DNA of 46,952 nucleotides from Planctomycetota bacterium (lineage in GTDB: Bacteria > Planctomycetota > MHYJ01 > JACPRB01): assembly GCA_016209705.1 (NCBI GenBank), contig JACQVR010000003.1, positions 1-46,952 on the forward strand. The letters run 5' to 3'. Both the position numbers and the translations under genes were made by a program. Positions 33,351 to 41,645 of the stretch are shown here, piece after piece. The notes beneath the pieces were generated by a model that searched no databases, was not told the origin of the DNA, and saw only the letters and a list, made by a program, of their open reading frames with translations. Each line of letters begins with the position of its first letter. The stretch's first letter is position 1.

Positions 33351-34859
33351 TTATTTCGCGGCATGAGTGTAGATGTTCAGCTTCGTCGCGGCGGCCACGA
33401 CCAGGTAGCGGCCGGCGACGAGCAGGTTCCCATGTCCGTTGGGCTCCCGCCATTCGGCCTCCCGAGGATCGTTGACCCAGCGCCACGTAACTCCGTCGAA
33501 GATGGCCAGCGCACCTTTTTCGTTCCTTCCGGCCACGCAGGTCGGCAAGTACACCAACCCGTCATGAATCGTGCCCAAGCCGCTGCGCTGGACGTTCGAT
33601 TCCACCAGGCGGTGCCACGTTCCCGCAGGATATCTGGGCTCTCCCCGCTCATCCTTTTGCGGGCTATCCGTCAGCCGCATCACGATCGATTCCATGCCGT
33701 ACCTATTGCCGCCGCCGCCCAGGACCAGCTTGTCGCCATGCTCCCCGATCATGCGGACGATGTTTTTCCAATTGAACGGCCTCTGGCCGGAGGTCGGCAC
33801 CGTCAGTTTGGCCGCGTCGCCGGTCGCCATGTCGAACACTTGAAGCTCATCCTGGTCCTGAGGCAACGCATAGATCTTGCCGCGATGCAGCACGAGGGGA
33901 CTGACGTGCCGCCCTTTGTCTTCGCCGCGCGGATATTTCGACATCCATCGAATCGCTCCCGTTGTCGCGTCGACCGCCGCCACGACGCCCAGGTTCGAGT
34001 GCGCGAAGATGACTCCGCCCTTTTCGGCGATCAGGGTCAGGCGCGTGGCCGGCCGAGCATCGAATGGGCCGTGTCGTTTGCCCGTCACCGCGGCCACGAG
34101 CCGCTCCCACACCGGCAATCCCGTGCGCCGATCCAGGCACAGGACCTGAGACTCTTCTTCCTCTTCTCGATAGGCGCTAATCCCGGCGTAGACCCGATCG
34201 CCCGCGACGACGGGCGGGCCGCAGAATGAGAAGCCGCGCTCGATGATCCAGAGATTCCGCTTCCGTGCCGCCTCCCACCAGCCTTCCACGTCGGTATCCC
34301 ACAGCACCCTTCTTTCGGCGACATGGATGCAGACCATTCTCTGGGTCCGGACGATCGGTTCCGCGACGCCGGCGCGAACGGGACGACGGCTGTACAGCGT
34401 GGCGAATGCATGCGTCCCATCGATGGCCACGCCGAGGAAAGGGCGGCTGCGGCCGACCTGTGGCTCGATTTTATTCTCTCTCAAGGCGAAGGGCTTTGTC
34501 TCGGGGAGCTTCCAATGGATCCCTTCGTCGGGATCGGCGGGGTTTGCACCCACTCTGGTTGGATCGACAGCCACCATGGTTCCGCCGCCGCTGAAGACGA
34601 CGTAATCGCGCTCGTCGATCTTGGCGTACGCGGGCAGGCACGGGAAATCCCCCGCGCCCCGCTCCGGAATCGCGGATTTTGGAAGCTGGACGTCGTTCGA
34701 GAACTCGTAGCTCCACCGTCTGACTTCGTTGCGCGCGCCCCACGGCTTCGCGGCTTTTTCCTGGGGAAAGAAGGTGAGCGCCTCGCCGTCTGGCGAAAGG
34801 AGTAACGCGAATCCGAACGCAGCGTACACGGCCATCAGGACGGGACGTGCCATTCCCAT
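33351..34859 (-). CDS. Exported PQQ-like beta-propeller protein
   Basis: A 502-residue protein. The N-terminal hydrophobic segment about 3-22 (LMAVYAAFGFALLLSP) is a signal peptide or anchor. The rest has repeated propeller blades with PQQ-type words: VVAAVDATTGAIRWMSK, VLCLDRRTGLPVWERL, ELQVFDMATGDA and LLVAGRYLVVAAATK. No catalytic residues of quinoprotein dehydrogenases are obvious. Such propellers in this kind of genome serve as secreted binding or outer-membrane assembly scaffolds. ATG 34859 is chosen over ATG 34913 because it places the hydrophobic segment at the N-terminus. It converges on the toroid paralogue at 31200. Confidence 0.82.
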   Translation of the reverse strand: MGMARPVLMAVYAAFGFALLLSPDGEALTFFPQEKAAKPWGARNEVRRWSYEFSNDVQLPKSAIPERGAGDFPCLPAYAKIDERDYVVFSGGGTMVAVDPTRVGANPADPDEGIHWKLPETKPFALRENKIEPQVGRSRPFLGVAIDGTHAFATLYSRRPVRAGVAEPIVRTQRMVCIHVAERRVLWDTDVEGWWEAARKRNLWIIERGFSFCGPPVVAGDRVYAGISAYREEEEESQVLCLDRRTGLPVWERLVAAVTGKRHGPFDARPATRLTLIAEKGGVIFAHSNLGVVAAVDATTGAIRWMSKYPRGEDKGRHVSPLVLHRGKIYALPQDQDELQVFDMATGDAAKLTVPTSGQRPFNWKNIVRMIGEHGDKLVLGGGGNRYGMESIVMRLTDSPQKDERGEPRYPAGTWHRLVESNVQRSGLGTIHDGLVYLPTCVAGRNEKGALAIFDGVTWRWVNDPREAEWREPNGHGNLLVAGRYLVVAAATKLNIYTHAAK

Positions 34860-34960
34860 GCGGCGTCCATCCTGACCTTCTCCGTCTGCCGTAGCAAGGA
34901 TTTGGCGCCGCAAGTATTCGCCTTCGGCGGCGCGCGTGCGCCGACACGCCCAAGTTCGTC

Positions 34961-35524
34961 CTAGAACAGGACGCCTTCCTTGGGCCGTTGAGCGGGCGCT
35001 TCGCGCTTTCTGGGCGAACGACGACGGAAGTCGTCGACGTTGCGCCGGAGTTCTTCCAACTGCCGCCGGATCCGCTCCAGCGGCTCGCCGTCCCGCCGCC
35101 TCTTCTCGTCCGGTCGCTGAAACCGTTCCCGCATCCGATCGATGAAGCGGCGAAGGGGTGCGCGTCGCCCGGGTCCGCGCCGGCGCAGCTCGTCGACGTC
35201 GCGCCGCAGCTCCTCGACCTGCCGCCGGAGCTCCTCGATCGCGCGCGCCAGCCGCTGAATCGCCTGCTCGGGCGGTTGCTGCCGCCGGGCGCGCGGGCGG
35301 TCCGGATCGCGCGGTCGATCACCCTTCTCCAGGCGTTCAAGGCGTTCCCGAAACTCGCGGTCGATCCGCTCGCTTTCGGCCTTGAACCGCTCTTCGAGCC
35401 GGCGCCGCGCCTCGGCGTGCTGGCGTTTCAGTTCCTCCGCCTGCCGAGCCCGATCCTGATCCTGCGCGGTCGCCGCGGCGGGCAGCGCTGCCAGCGCCGC
35501 CAGCATCATGGCCATCTTTCTCAT
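34961..35524 (-). CDS. Secreted coiled-coil protein rich in Arg and Glu
   Basis: A 187-residue protein. The signal peptide is about 1-20 (MAMMLAALAALPAAATAQDQ). The mature part is almost entirely heptad-like charged helix: ARRRLEERFKAESERIDREF, then IEELRRQVEELRRDVDELRR, with a basic Pro/Arg linker between. No enzymatic motif. It probably makes long coiled coils in the periplasm. ATG 35524 has GGAGG five bases upstream; a longer frame to 35635 has no support. The high G+C and repeated R/E codons make spurious antisense frames likely here. Confidence 0.8.
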   Translation of the reverse strand: MRKMAMMLAALAALPAAATAQDQDRARQAEELKRQHAEARRRLEERFKAESERIDREFRERLERLEKGDRPRDPDRPRARRQQPPEQAIQRLARAIEELRRQVEELRRDVDELRRRGPGRRAPLRRFIDRMRERFQRPDEKRRRDGEPLERIRRQLEELRRNVDDFRRRSPRKREAPAQRPKEGVLF

Positions 35525-35736
35525 GGGTGCCTCCATCGCGTCTATATGCTTAACACTGTTAGGCGTGTCGAGGTTTCGGTGATTCGGTCTCAAACCCTCA
35601 TGGCCGGGGGACTTGGTGGCGCACGACCGGGACATGGATTTGGGCCTCCCGCAAGTATAGGGTACACTTATCTTTGAACTGTGACAGATCCTCCGTCCCG
35701 CCGGCTCACCGGGCGACGCGAGGATTTGAAAACGGC

Positions 35737-36183
35737 ATGAACAGATCCTGGGGCAACGAAACGCAGGTTCCCGACTTGGGACTGCTGCTGCTTCAAGCGG
35801 GCACCATCACTCGGAGCCAGCTCCAGGAATGCCTTCGCGAACAGTCGGAGGCCGCCCGCGCCGAAGCCGCCTCCGTTCCGCGCATCGGGGAAATCCTCGT
35901 GCGCAAAGGGTATGCCCGGTATTCCGATATCGTCGCCGCGTTGGGCCAGCAGGCGCGCAAGCCGCTGTTTTGCTCGCGATGCCGCGTGACGGTCACCGTT
36001 CGACTGCGCCCCGACGCCAGTTCGTACAAATGTGGGCAGTGCGAAACGACCCTCACCGAGGTTCCGACCGGAACGCCTCCCACAATTTCTGAAGCGATGC
36101 CTGCCGATCCGCGCCGCCGAGCTTCGCCCACGCCGCGGCCCACTCTCGGACGCGCGTCTTGTGGGGACGCCGCCGGGCGCTGA
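35737..36183 (+). CDS. MshEN-like domain protein with zinc ribbon
   Basis: A 148-residue protein. The first 70 residues resemble the N-terminal domain of type II/IV pilus ATPases (LGLLLLQAGTITRSQLQECL, GEILVRKGYARYSDIVAALG), the MshEN type that can bind c-di-GMP. A four-Cys zinc ribbon follows (C79/C82 FCSRCRV and C99/C102 YKCGQCET). The C-terminal tail is Pro/Arg-rich. There is no ATPase domain. It is probably a small regulatory adaptor, possibly for pili or secretion. ATG 35737 is chosen because it starts just before the domain; the ribosome-binding AGGA is somewhat far upstream. The long tail after 36100 may be an artefact of a lost stop. Confidence 0.7.
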   Translation: MNRSWGNETQVPDLGLLLLQAGTITRSQLQECLREQSEAARAEAASVPRIGEILVRKGYARYSDIVAALGQQARKPLFCSRCRVTVTVRLRPDASSYKCGQCETTLTEVPTGTPPTISEAMPADPRRRASPTPRPTLGRASCGDAAGR

Positions 36184-36590
36184 ACGAGGCGGCGGATGGC
36201 GAGGCGCGGGCGAGAATCGAAGACATTCTGAAACGGATCGACCTCGCGGAGCGCGTGGAGGAGTTGAAGAAATTCTGCGTGCCTGTAGGCGATACCGGGA
36301 ACGAAACTCCGGATGGATTACCTCCGAACCTTGTCAAGACAGGATCGAAGGGCGGCAGGGGACGGAATAACTTTACTCATAGGCCTATCTTTACCAGAAA
36401 GTAAAATAGTGTACCAATGTCAATTCTAGGTCAAGCTTCCGCCCGACCGACCCATCCGCGCGCCGCGGCGCGACCAGGACCTCGTTCAGGCAGTAGAGCG
36501 CGGTGGAGCTGACGCCTCCGATGACATATGCTTATCTGTTTCTGTGATCTTCAGCCGGGTGATGTAACATGATCAAACGCGGAGAAGAAC
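36184..36590. other. Gap with gene debris
   Basis: This 407-base gap contains two scraps of coding-like sequence. On the plus strand about 36171-36290 encodes ALNEAADGEARARIEDILKR and IDLAERVEELKK, resembling the end of a HEAT-type module. On the minus strand 36391-36531 a 46-codon frame reads GGVSSTALYCLNEVLVAPRR, with no start codon and a TAA directly before it. Neither is a complete gene. Bases 36360-36420 are notably A/T-rich. The aminotransferase promoter is expected near 36530-36580. Confidence 0.4.
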
Positions 36591-37721
36591 ATGCAAATCC
36601 GAACGTTCCTCGTCGAACGGTGGATGTCCACGTACGAGAACGACATTCGCTTCAACCTGGCCGAGTCCAGCATCAAGCAACTGACGCTGGACGAACTTCT
36701 CTCACTGGCCGAACAAAACGGCGCGCCCGACATCCGCCGGCGGATGCATCGGCTCGTATTGACGTACGACGAAACCCGCGGAACCCGCGAGCTGCGCGAG
36801 GCGATCGCGACCCATTACCCCGGCGCCACCGCCGAGAACGTGCTCGTGACCAACGGCGCCATCGAGGCCAACTATCTTTTGTTCCACACGCTCGTCCGGC
36901 CCGGCGACACCGTCATCACCCCCTTTCCAGCCTACCAGCAGCTTTATTCGGTGGCGGAGGCGATCGGCGCGAACGTCAAGCATTGGGAGATCAAGGAAGA
37001 GAATGGCTACGTCCCCGACGTGGCGGACCTTGATGCCCTCCTCGATGATCGGACGCGGCTGATCGTCGTCAACACGCCGCACAATCCTACCGGCGGAGTC
37101 TTTACCGAAGAGCAGGTCCGCGCCGTGTTCGCACGCGCCGAAGAGATCGGCGCTCGAGTCCTGTCCGATGAGACGTACCAGGGGATTTCGTTGGATGAAA
37201 AGCCGCTCTGCCCGCCGGCCTATAGCCTCTCCGACAAGATGATCAGCGTCTGCACCGCGTCGAAGAACCTGGGACTGGCCGGGTTGCGCATCGGATGGAT
37301 CGTCGCCGACGCCGACCTTGTTCAACGATGCTGGCATTACCGCGATTACACGTCGATCTCCTCCGGGCGGCTGTCCGATTTTCTCGCGCTCATCGCCGTC
37401 AAACACCGGCCCCAACTCATCGAACGGGCCTGCCGGATCGCTCGCAAAAACTTTCAAGTCGCCGACGCGTTCATGCAATCCCACGCCGAGCTCTTTCATT
37501 ACATCCCGCCTCGCGCGGGTCTGTTGATGTTCCCGCGCCTGAAGCGGACGCGCGATTCGGTCGCCTTCTGCCGTGATCTGATCAAAGAGCAGGGTGTGCT
37601 GCTTGTGCCGGGGCAGGCGTTCGAGAAGGAGGGATACATTCGGATGGGCTACGGCGACGACATCGAATTGCTCCAGGAAGGCCTCGAGAGATTCGATCGG
37701 CATCTCAAAGCTCGCGTTTAG
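36591..37721 (+). CDS. Class I/II aminotransferase, capreomycidine-synthase-like
   Basis: A 376-residue PLP fold-type I enzyme. The N-terminus LERWMSTYENDIRFNLAESS followed by LTLDELL recalls capreomycidine-synthase (VioD)-like aminotransferases. PLP landmarks are YDETRGTRELREAI, NTPHNPTGGVFT, LSDETYQGI (D193, Y196) and the Schiff-base K225 in CTASKNLGLAGLRIGW. The reaction on this substrate is unknown; transamination or a PLP-dependent elimination/cyclisation are both possible. ATG 36591 has GGAG upstream. It is followed after six bases by a threonine-dehydratase-like gene and then an ornithine-cyclodeaminase pseudogene, which points to amino-acid catabolism. Confidence 0.87.
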   Translation: MQIRTFLVERWMSTYENDIRFNLAESSIKQLTLDELLSLAEQNGAPDIRRRMHRLVLTYDETRGTRELREAIATHYPGATAENVLVTNGAIEANYLLFHTLVRPGDTVITPFPAYQQLYSVAEAIGANVKHWEIKEENGYVPDVADLDALLDDRTRLIVVNTPHNPTGGVFTEEQVRAVFARAEEIGARVLSDETYQGISLDEKPLCPPAYSLSDKMISVCTASKNLGLAGLRIGWIVADADLVQRCWHYRDYTSISSGRLSDFLALIAVKHRPQLIERACRIARKNFQVADAFMQSHAELFHYIPPRAGLLMFPRLKRTRDSVAFCRDLIKEQGVLLVPGQAFEKEGYIRMGYGDDIELLQEGLERFDRHLKARV

Positions 37722-37727
37722 TTTTGC

Positions 37728-38714
37728 ATGCTTTCCCTGAGCGACATCATCGCGGCGCGCGCGCGGATCAAGCCGTACCTGAGACCGACGCCGTTGCTGT
37801 TCTCCGAGCCCCTCAGCCGGCTGGCCGGACGGCCCGTCCACTTGAAACTAGAGTGCTGGCAGGAGACCGGATCCTTCAAGGCGCGAGGCGCGCTGAACTT
37901 CTGCCTCCAATTGAGCGCCGAGGAGCGAAAGCGCGGCCTGGTGACGGCCTCCGCCGGCAATCATGGGCAGGGGACCGCCCTGGCTTGCAAGATTCTGGGC
38001 GCCCGCATGACCGTCTTCGTTCCCGACCGCGCGCCAGAGGCGAAGAAACGCGGCATCCGCGCCCTTGGCGCCGACTTGATTGAAGCGCCCCACGGGTATG
38101 AAACGGCGCACCGGCAGGCTCTGAGACTCGCCGCCGAAGGCCGTCAGGTTTACGTCCCGGCTTGTGAAGACGATCGAATCATGGCCGGGCAAGGCACCGT
38201 CGCGCTCGAGGCCGTCGACGAACTCGGCGGACCGGCGGATTTCATGGTTCCCGTAGGAGGCGGCGGACTGATGGCCGGCGTCGGAGTGGCCGCGAAAGGG
38301 ATCGATCCCGCGAGCCGACTGATCGGTGTCCAATCGGAGAAAACGGACGCCATGCATCGGTCGCTGGCGGCCGGTCAACTCATCCACATCGAGGACCATC
38401 CCACGCTTTGCGACGGTCTGGCCGGCGATGTTGAGGCGATCAACCTCACGTACGCTCAGCGCCTGCTTGACAAGATGGTGCTTGTCGGCGAACGAGACGT
38501 TGCGCGCGGGATCGTTTTTCTCGTGCGCGAGCACCAGATCATTGCGGAGGGGTCGGCGGCGGCGGGCCCGGCGGCGCTGCTGGACCCGACCGTTCGCGAG
38601 TCCGTGCGGGCCGCGCTTGGAAGCGTCCGGCCGCTGGTGGTCGTGATCACCGGTCGAAACATCGACATGGAAACGCTGACGAGCATTTTGAAGGATGCCG
38701 ACAACCTTCGCTGA
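37728..38714 (+). CDS. Threonine/serine dehydratase-like PLP enzyme (EutB-like)
   Basis: A 328-residue fold-type II enzyme. The PLP lysine is K51 in ETGSFKARGA. The substrate loop is SAGNHGQG (75-82). The phosphate-binding glycine loop is PVGGGGLMAG, and the C-terminal GRNIDMETL is family-typical. There is no ACT regulatory domain, so it is the catabolic size class. Relatives include catabolic threonine dehydratase and EutB of hydroxyectoine use. The adjacency to an EutC/ornithine-cyclodeaminase remnant is the classic EutB-EutC arrangement. It probably deaminates a hydroxy-amino acid. ATG 37728, six bases after the aminotransferase stop. Confidence 0.88.
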   Translation: MLSLSDIIAARARIKPYLRPTPLLFSEPLSRLAGRPVHLKLECWQETGSFKARGALNFCLQLSAEERKRGLVTASAGNHGQGTALACKILGARMTVFVPDRAPEAKKRGIRALGADLIEAPHGYETAHRQALRLAAEGRQVYVPACEDDRIMAGQGTVALEAVDELGGPADFMVPVGGGGLMAGVGVAAKGIDPASRLIGVQSEKTDAMHRSLAAGQLIHIEDHPTLCDGLAGDVEAINLTYAQRLLDKMVLVGERDVARGIVFLVREHQIIAEGSAAAGPAALLDPTVRESVRAALGSVRPLVVVITGRNIDMETLTSILKDADNLR

Positions 38715-38728
38715 TTCACGGAGACCCG

Positions 38729-39201
38729 ATAGTCCGCATTCTGGTCCTCAAGGAGACGGAGATCGCGCAGGTCCTGACGTTTGAACAGACGATCGAGAAA
38801 GTCGAAAAATCGTCGTCACCGCAACCCCGTCGCGGGCACCGATCCTCAAAGCCGACATGATCCGGCCGGGCACGCACATCAACGCCATAGGCGCCGACGG
38901 TCCCGGGAAGCAGGAGCTTGACGCGCGCCTGACCGCGTCCGCAACGCTCGTCGTCGATCGCCTGGCGCCATGCCGCATCGCCGGCGAACTTCAGCACCCC
39001 CTCAAGGCCGGGCTGATGAGCGAAGATCGGGTCCATGCTGAGATCGGCGCGGTCATTGCCGGGGATAAAAAGGCGCGCACGACTGCGGACGAGATCACCG
39101 TATTCGATGCCACCGGCGTGGCCGCGCAGGACATCGCCGTCGGCTCGCTGGCCTATGAGCAGGCCTTACGCCGGAAGCTGGGGGCTTGGATCGAATTGTA
39201 G
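38729..39201 (+). pseudogene. Ornithine cyclodeaminase/EutC family, internally deleted
   Basis: The first 25 codons (RILVLKETEIAQVLTFEQTI, from an ATA where an initiator would be expected) match the N-terminus of the family. The sequence then jumps, with a frame change at about 38800-38809, into the C-terminal part: VVTATPSRAPILKADMIRPG, HINAIGADG, then QELDARLTASATLVVDRL. About 200 residues (substrate and most of the NAD-binding region) are missing. The ending GVAAQDIAVGSLAYEQA is intact. It follows the dehydratase by 14 bases. It is a remnant, though a product from the ORF beginning at 38857 cannot be excluded. Confidence 0.8.
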
Positions 39202-39231
39202 GAATCTCGCTGGTCAAGCGGGCGGAAGTCA

Positions 39232-39885
39232 TCAACGTTGCCCTTCAGCGGTCCAAAGATGCCGCAGGCCGCTGATCTCCTCCCGGAGCGCCGCCACGTC
39301 GGATTCCAGCTTGGCCACTCTGGCTTCCAGCGCCGCCGGCGGAACCGGCGGGGATGGCGCGACGCCCGGCGGATCTTGCGGCTCATCCGCGGGATAGAAA
39401 AGATGATCGTAGCGCGGGGCGCTCTTGCCCGGTGCCCGCGGTAGATGCCGAACCACGGGAGGTTCCTGCGCGGCGAACGCCTCCAGGAGCTTCATGATGC
39501 TCTCGAGGTCCGGAACGGCCGCCATGCGCGAAGCATTGGTCTTGAGTTCGCCGGCCGTCTGGGGCCCGCGCAAGAGGAGCTCGGCCAGCACGGCCAGTTG
39601 GGCTTCATTCCAGCCGCACTTCTCCTCCGCGAGGTGTTTATAGCGTTCGACTCTGGCGCCGCGGTCGGGATCCACTTCGGCGGCGAGCTCCATTTCTCCC
39701 AGCTCGCGCAGGGCCTTCGCCACGTCATCCTCGTTCAGACGCATCACCGGCTCGCGGCACGAGAGCTGATTGCACCCGAGGACGACCGCATTGAGCGTGA
39801 GAGGATAAGCGGCCGGCGTCGTTCGGGATTTCTCGATCAATACGCCGAGCACGCGGCGCTGAACGGCGTTGAGCGTGATGGGCAT
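39232..39885 (-). CDS. YceH/DUF480 family protein
   Basis: A 217-residue protein of the conserved YceH family, tandem winged-helix modules with unknown biochemical function. Landmarks: LNAVQRRVLGVLIEKSRTTP, AYPLTLNAVVLGCNQLSCRE, LLRGPQTAGELKTNASRM and KSAPRYDHLFYPA. The C-terminal 45 residues form a helix with heptads (LEARVAKLESDVAALREEIS). ATG 39885 is the family start. It converges on the pseudogene and shows no operon partner. Being wHTH-like it may bind DNA, but this is not shown. Confidence 0.9.
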   Translation of the reverse strand: MPITLNAVQRRVLGVLIEKSRTTPAAYPLTLNAVVLGCNQLSCREPVMRLNEDDVAKALRELGEMELAAEVDPDRGARVERYKHLAEEKCGWNEAQLAVLAELLLRGPQTAGELKTNASRMAAVPDLESIMKLLEAFAAQEPPVVRHLPRAPGKSAPRYDHLFYPADEPQDPPGVAPSPPVPPAALEARVAKLESDVAALREEISGLRHLWTAEGQR

Positions 39886-40253
39886 CGGGGTTCTTCTACG
39901 GATCCGCGGATGCTATCCGACCGTTCTTCCGCGCGCAATCCGCAACGAGCGCCCGCGCGTCTCGCCGATCCAGCTCAGGACTTCCGCAGCCGGTCGTTGA
40001 AGCAGACCTTCACAATGGGTACGATTGGCTGGCCTTGACCGAAGTCACGCGGGCCCCGGGGATGCGAGATGTTGCTTTCGTCCAGTTTCAGATGCGATAT
40101 CGAGGAGCAAATCTTCAGTCTCAAGTGGAGGTGAGAGGCCGAAAGTGGCCAACGAGGTGGCCAAGAAGTGAGCAGTAGGCGCCCCTCGGCCGGCCGCCGA
40201 CCGGAAGGCGGCACGCTCGTAATCCGTTGGGTTCAAGTAGGTTCCACAAAATC

Positions 40254-40347
40254 GGAGGGGTGGCAGAGTGGTCGATTGCGGCGGCTTGCTAAGCCGTTGT
40301 ACGGGCTTACACCTGTACCCAGGGTTCGAATCCCTGCCCCTCCGCCA
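40254..40347 (+). tRNA. tRNA-Ser(GCU), CCA encoded
   Basis: A 94-nt class II tRNA. The acceptor stem is GGAGGGG (40254-40260) pairing with CCCCTCC (40337-40343), followed by G and CCA. The anticodon loop TTGCTAA has GCT at 40288-40290. A long variable arm (GTACGGG/CCTGTAC) identifies serine. The T-arm AGGGTTCGAATCCCT is canonical. A 20-base stretch of it (40283-40302) recurs at the window's right end. Confidence 0.96.
40283..40302 (+). repeat. Direct-repeat core inside tRNA-Ser (left copy)
   Basis: GGCTTGCTAAGCCGTTGTAC occurs here (anticodon loop, 3' half of the anticodon stem, start of the variable arm) and exactly again at 46933-46952 in the same orientation, 6650 bases apart. In integrative elements that use the tRNA anticodon region, such a repeat marks attL and attR. 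No integrase gene is seen between the copies. Confidence 0.6.
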
Positions 40348-40713
40348 GTTCGGCTCGGACCGCCTACGTTCCTCGCTCACTGCAAGCAGCCAAGCGCCCC
40401 ATCCACCTTCGCCTGTTCGAAGCTTGGCTTCGGCGGGCCTCCGCCATGCCGAAGCGGCAGCCACGACCGCGCAGGCGGGATCCTTCCTTCAATGCGCGTC
40501 CAACCCGTGCGCAGGCCGGTTTGAAGCCCATCTTTCCACCGCGTCCTTCCCGTCCGCCCGGACCGAAAAATATGGCTCGGCTTATCGCTATTGCGGCTGA
40601 GGGCTTTCCCAATGACTCCCTCAATGAAGAAGGTCTACGCTCCGAAAGTCATGTGGTGCGGACGAGCGACGCAGCAGGTCCACCGTTGACCACTGTGGAC
40701 CTCGCCGATCAAG
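40348..40713. other. Gap downstream of tRNA-Ser
   Basis: I see no supported gene in these 366 bases. The section 40390-40460 contains GTTCGAAGCTTGGCTTCGGC and GGGCCTCCGCC, words of the short intergenic repeats of this genome. A 123-codon plus-strand frame from 40446 is Pro/Arg-rich and overlaps the next gene out of frame, so I reject it. Confidence 0.4.
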
Positions 40714-41271
40714 GTGCGCATCAGCAAACGCGGGCTGCCCTTCTTCTCCTGCCGCGCATGCTTCTCGAGGATGTTCTTGAATTCCGCGCGTGCCGCCATC
40801 CTGCTCGAACTCGCTGATCTGGGGATGAGTCGAAGTGGACAATACGCTCGGGATGTGAACCAGCAGTATGAGCTGCTTTTGGAGAGGCCGGAGGTCATTG
40901 CAGCGAAGAAGCCGCCCGATCCCAATTTCTTCCTTCAGCGACCGAGTGATTCGGAAGCGCAAAAACGTTGGAACAAGGAGTACCCGGTAAAATTGCTGAC
41001 GCATCATCTATTTAGTGCGGGACGCCGTTGCATCCTCTGCGGCGGTCCCGCCGAGTGGCGCCGGCTGGCAAAGAAGGGGCACCATCAAGCTTGCCGCTAC
41101 TGCGTGACCACTCTTTTCGTTCACTCGCCCCTCGGCTTGGCGGGGGTCATGATCCGCTCCGTCCACCTCCCCTGGTTGATAAAGACAGGGCGCACGCTGT
41201 CCGGACAGCGAAGAATTGTGAAGGATCCTCCCCATACCGCCACCAGATATGGAATAATCAGGCCGAAATGA
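40714..41271 (+). CDS. Zinc-ribbon protein of unknown function, accessory-DNA type
   Basis: A 185-residue protein with two Cys pairs at each end of a helical middle: FFSCRACFSRMF near residues 12-15, and CILCGGPAEW with ACRYCVTTLF near 105-130. The start KRGLPFFSCRACFSRMFLNS resembles small zinc-finger proteins found on plasmids and integrative elements (KGKPYFTC-type). Helix 30-60 is Leu/Ala-rich. The GTG at 40714 is a guess; no strong ribosome-binding site precedes it. It lies between tRNA-Ser and the lipid operon. Confidence 0.55.
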   Translation: MRISKRGLPFFSCRACFSRMFLNSARAAILLELADLGMSRSGQYARDVNQQYELLLERPEVIAAKKPPDPNFFLQRPSDSEAQKRWNKEYPVKLLTHHLFSAGRRCILCGGPAEWRRLAKKGHHQACRYCVTTLFVHSPLGLAGVMIRSVHLPWLIKTGRTLSGQRRIVKDPPHTATRYGIIRPK

Positions 41272-41303
41272 TGTCCACGCCCCCGTAAAGGGAGGAAAGG
41301 CCC

Positions 41304-41645
41304 GTGCTCAAGACCCCGGCGATCGCACTTCTTTGCGTGGCGTTGGCCGCATTCCTTGGCGCTGTGGGACAATTCCTGATCAAAGCCGGCTCCGAATCGA
41401 AACGCGTCCTGCTGGATTTTCGGGTCTGGACCGGAATGGCCTGCTACCTGCTCGTGATGGCCCTTTTTGTTTACGCATTCCGGCGCGGTGGAACCGTTAC
41501 CGTTCTCTATCCGGTGTACGCTTCCACCTTCATCTGGGCCGCGGTGATCGCGCGCGTGATGTACGGACAACCCATACTCCCCGTGAACATCGTCGGCATG
41601 GCGTTGCTGGTCACGGGAATGTTTCTGATGGGCATTCAGACATGA
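41304..41645 (+). CDS. SMR/ArnE-like four-helix transporter
   Basis: A 113-residue membrane protein with four hydrophobic helices (about 6-27, 37-57, 66-88, 92-112). The pattern ALAAFLGAVGQFLIKAGSES resembles the first helix of small multidrug-resistance or ArnE/ArnF-type flippase subunits. The usual EmrE Glu14 is not in place. In a lipid operon it may move a lipid-linked intermediate or its product across the membrane, which is inference. The GTG at 41304 follows GGAGGAAAGG. It overlaps the next gene by four bases (ATGA). Confidence 0.8.
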   Translation: MLKTPAIALLCVALAAFLGAVGQFLIKAGSESKRVLLDFRVWTGMACYLLVMALFVYAFRRGGTVTVLYPVYASTFIWAAVIARVMYGQPILPVNIVGMALLVTGMFLMGIQT

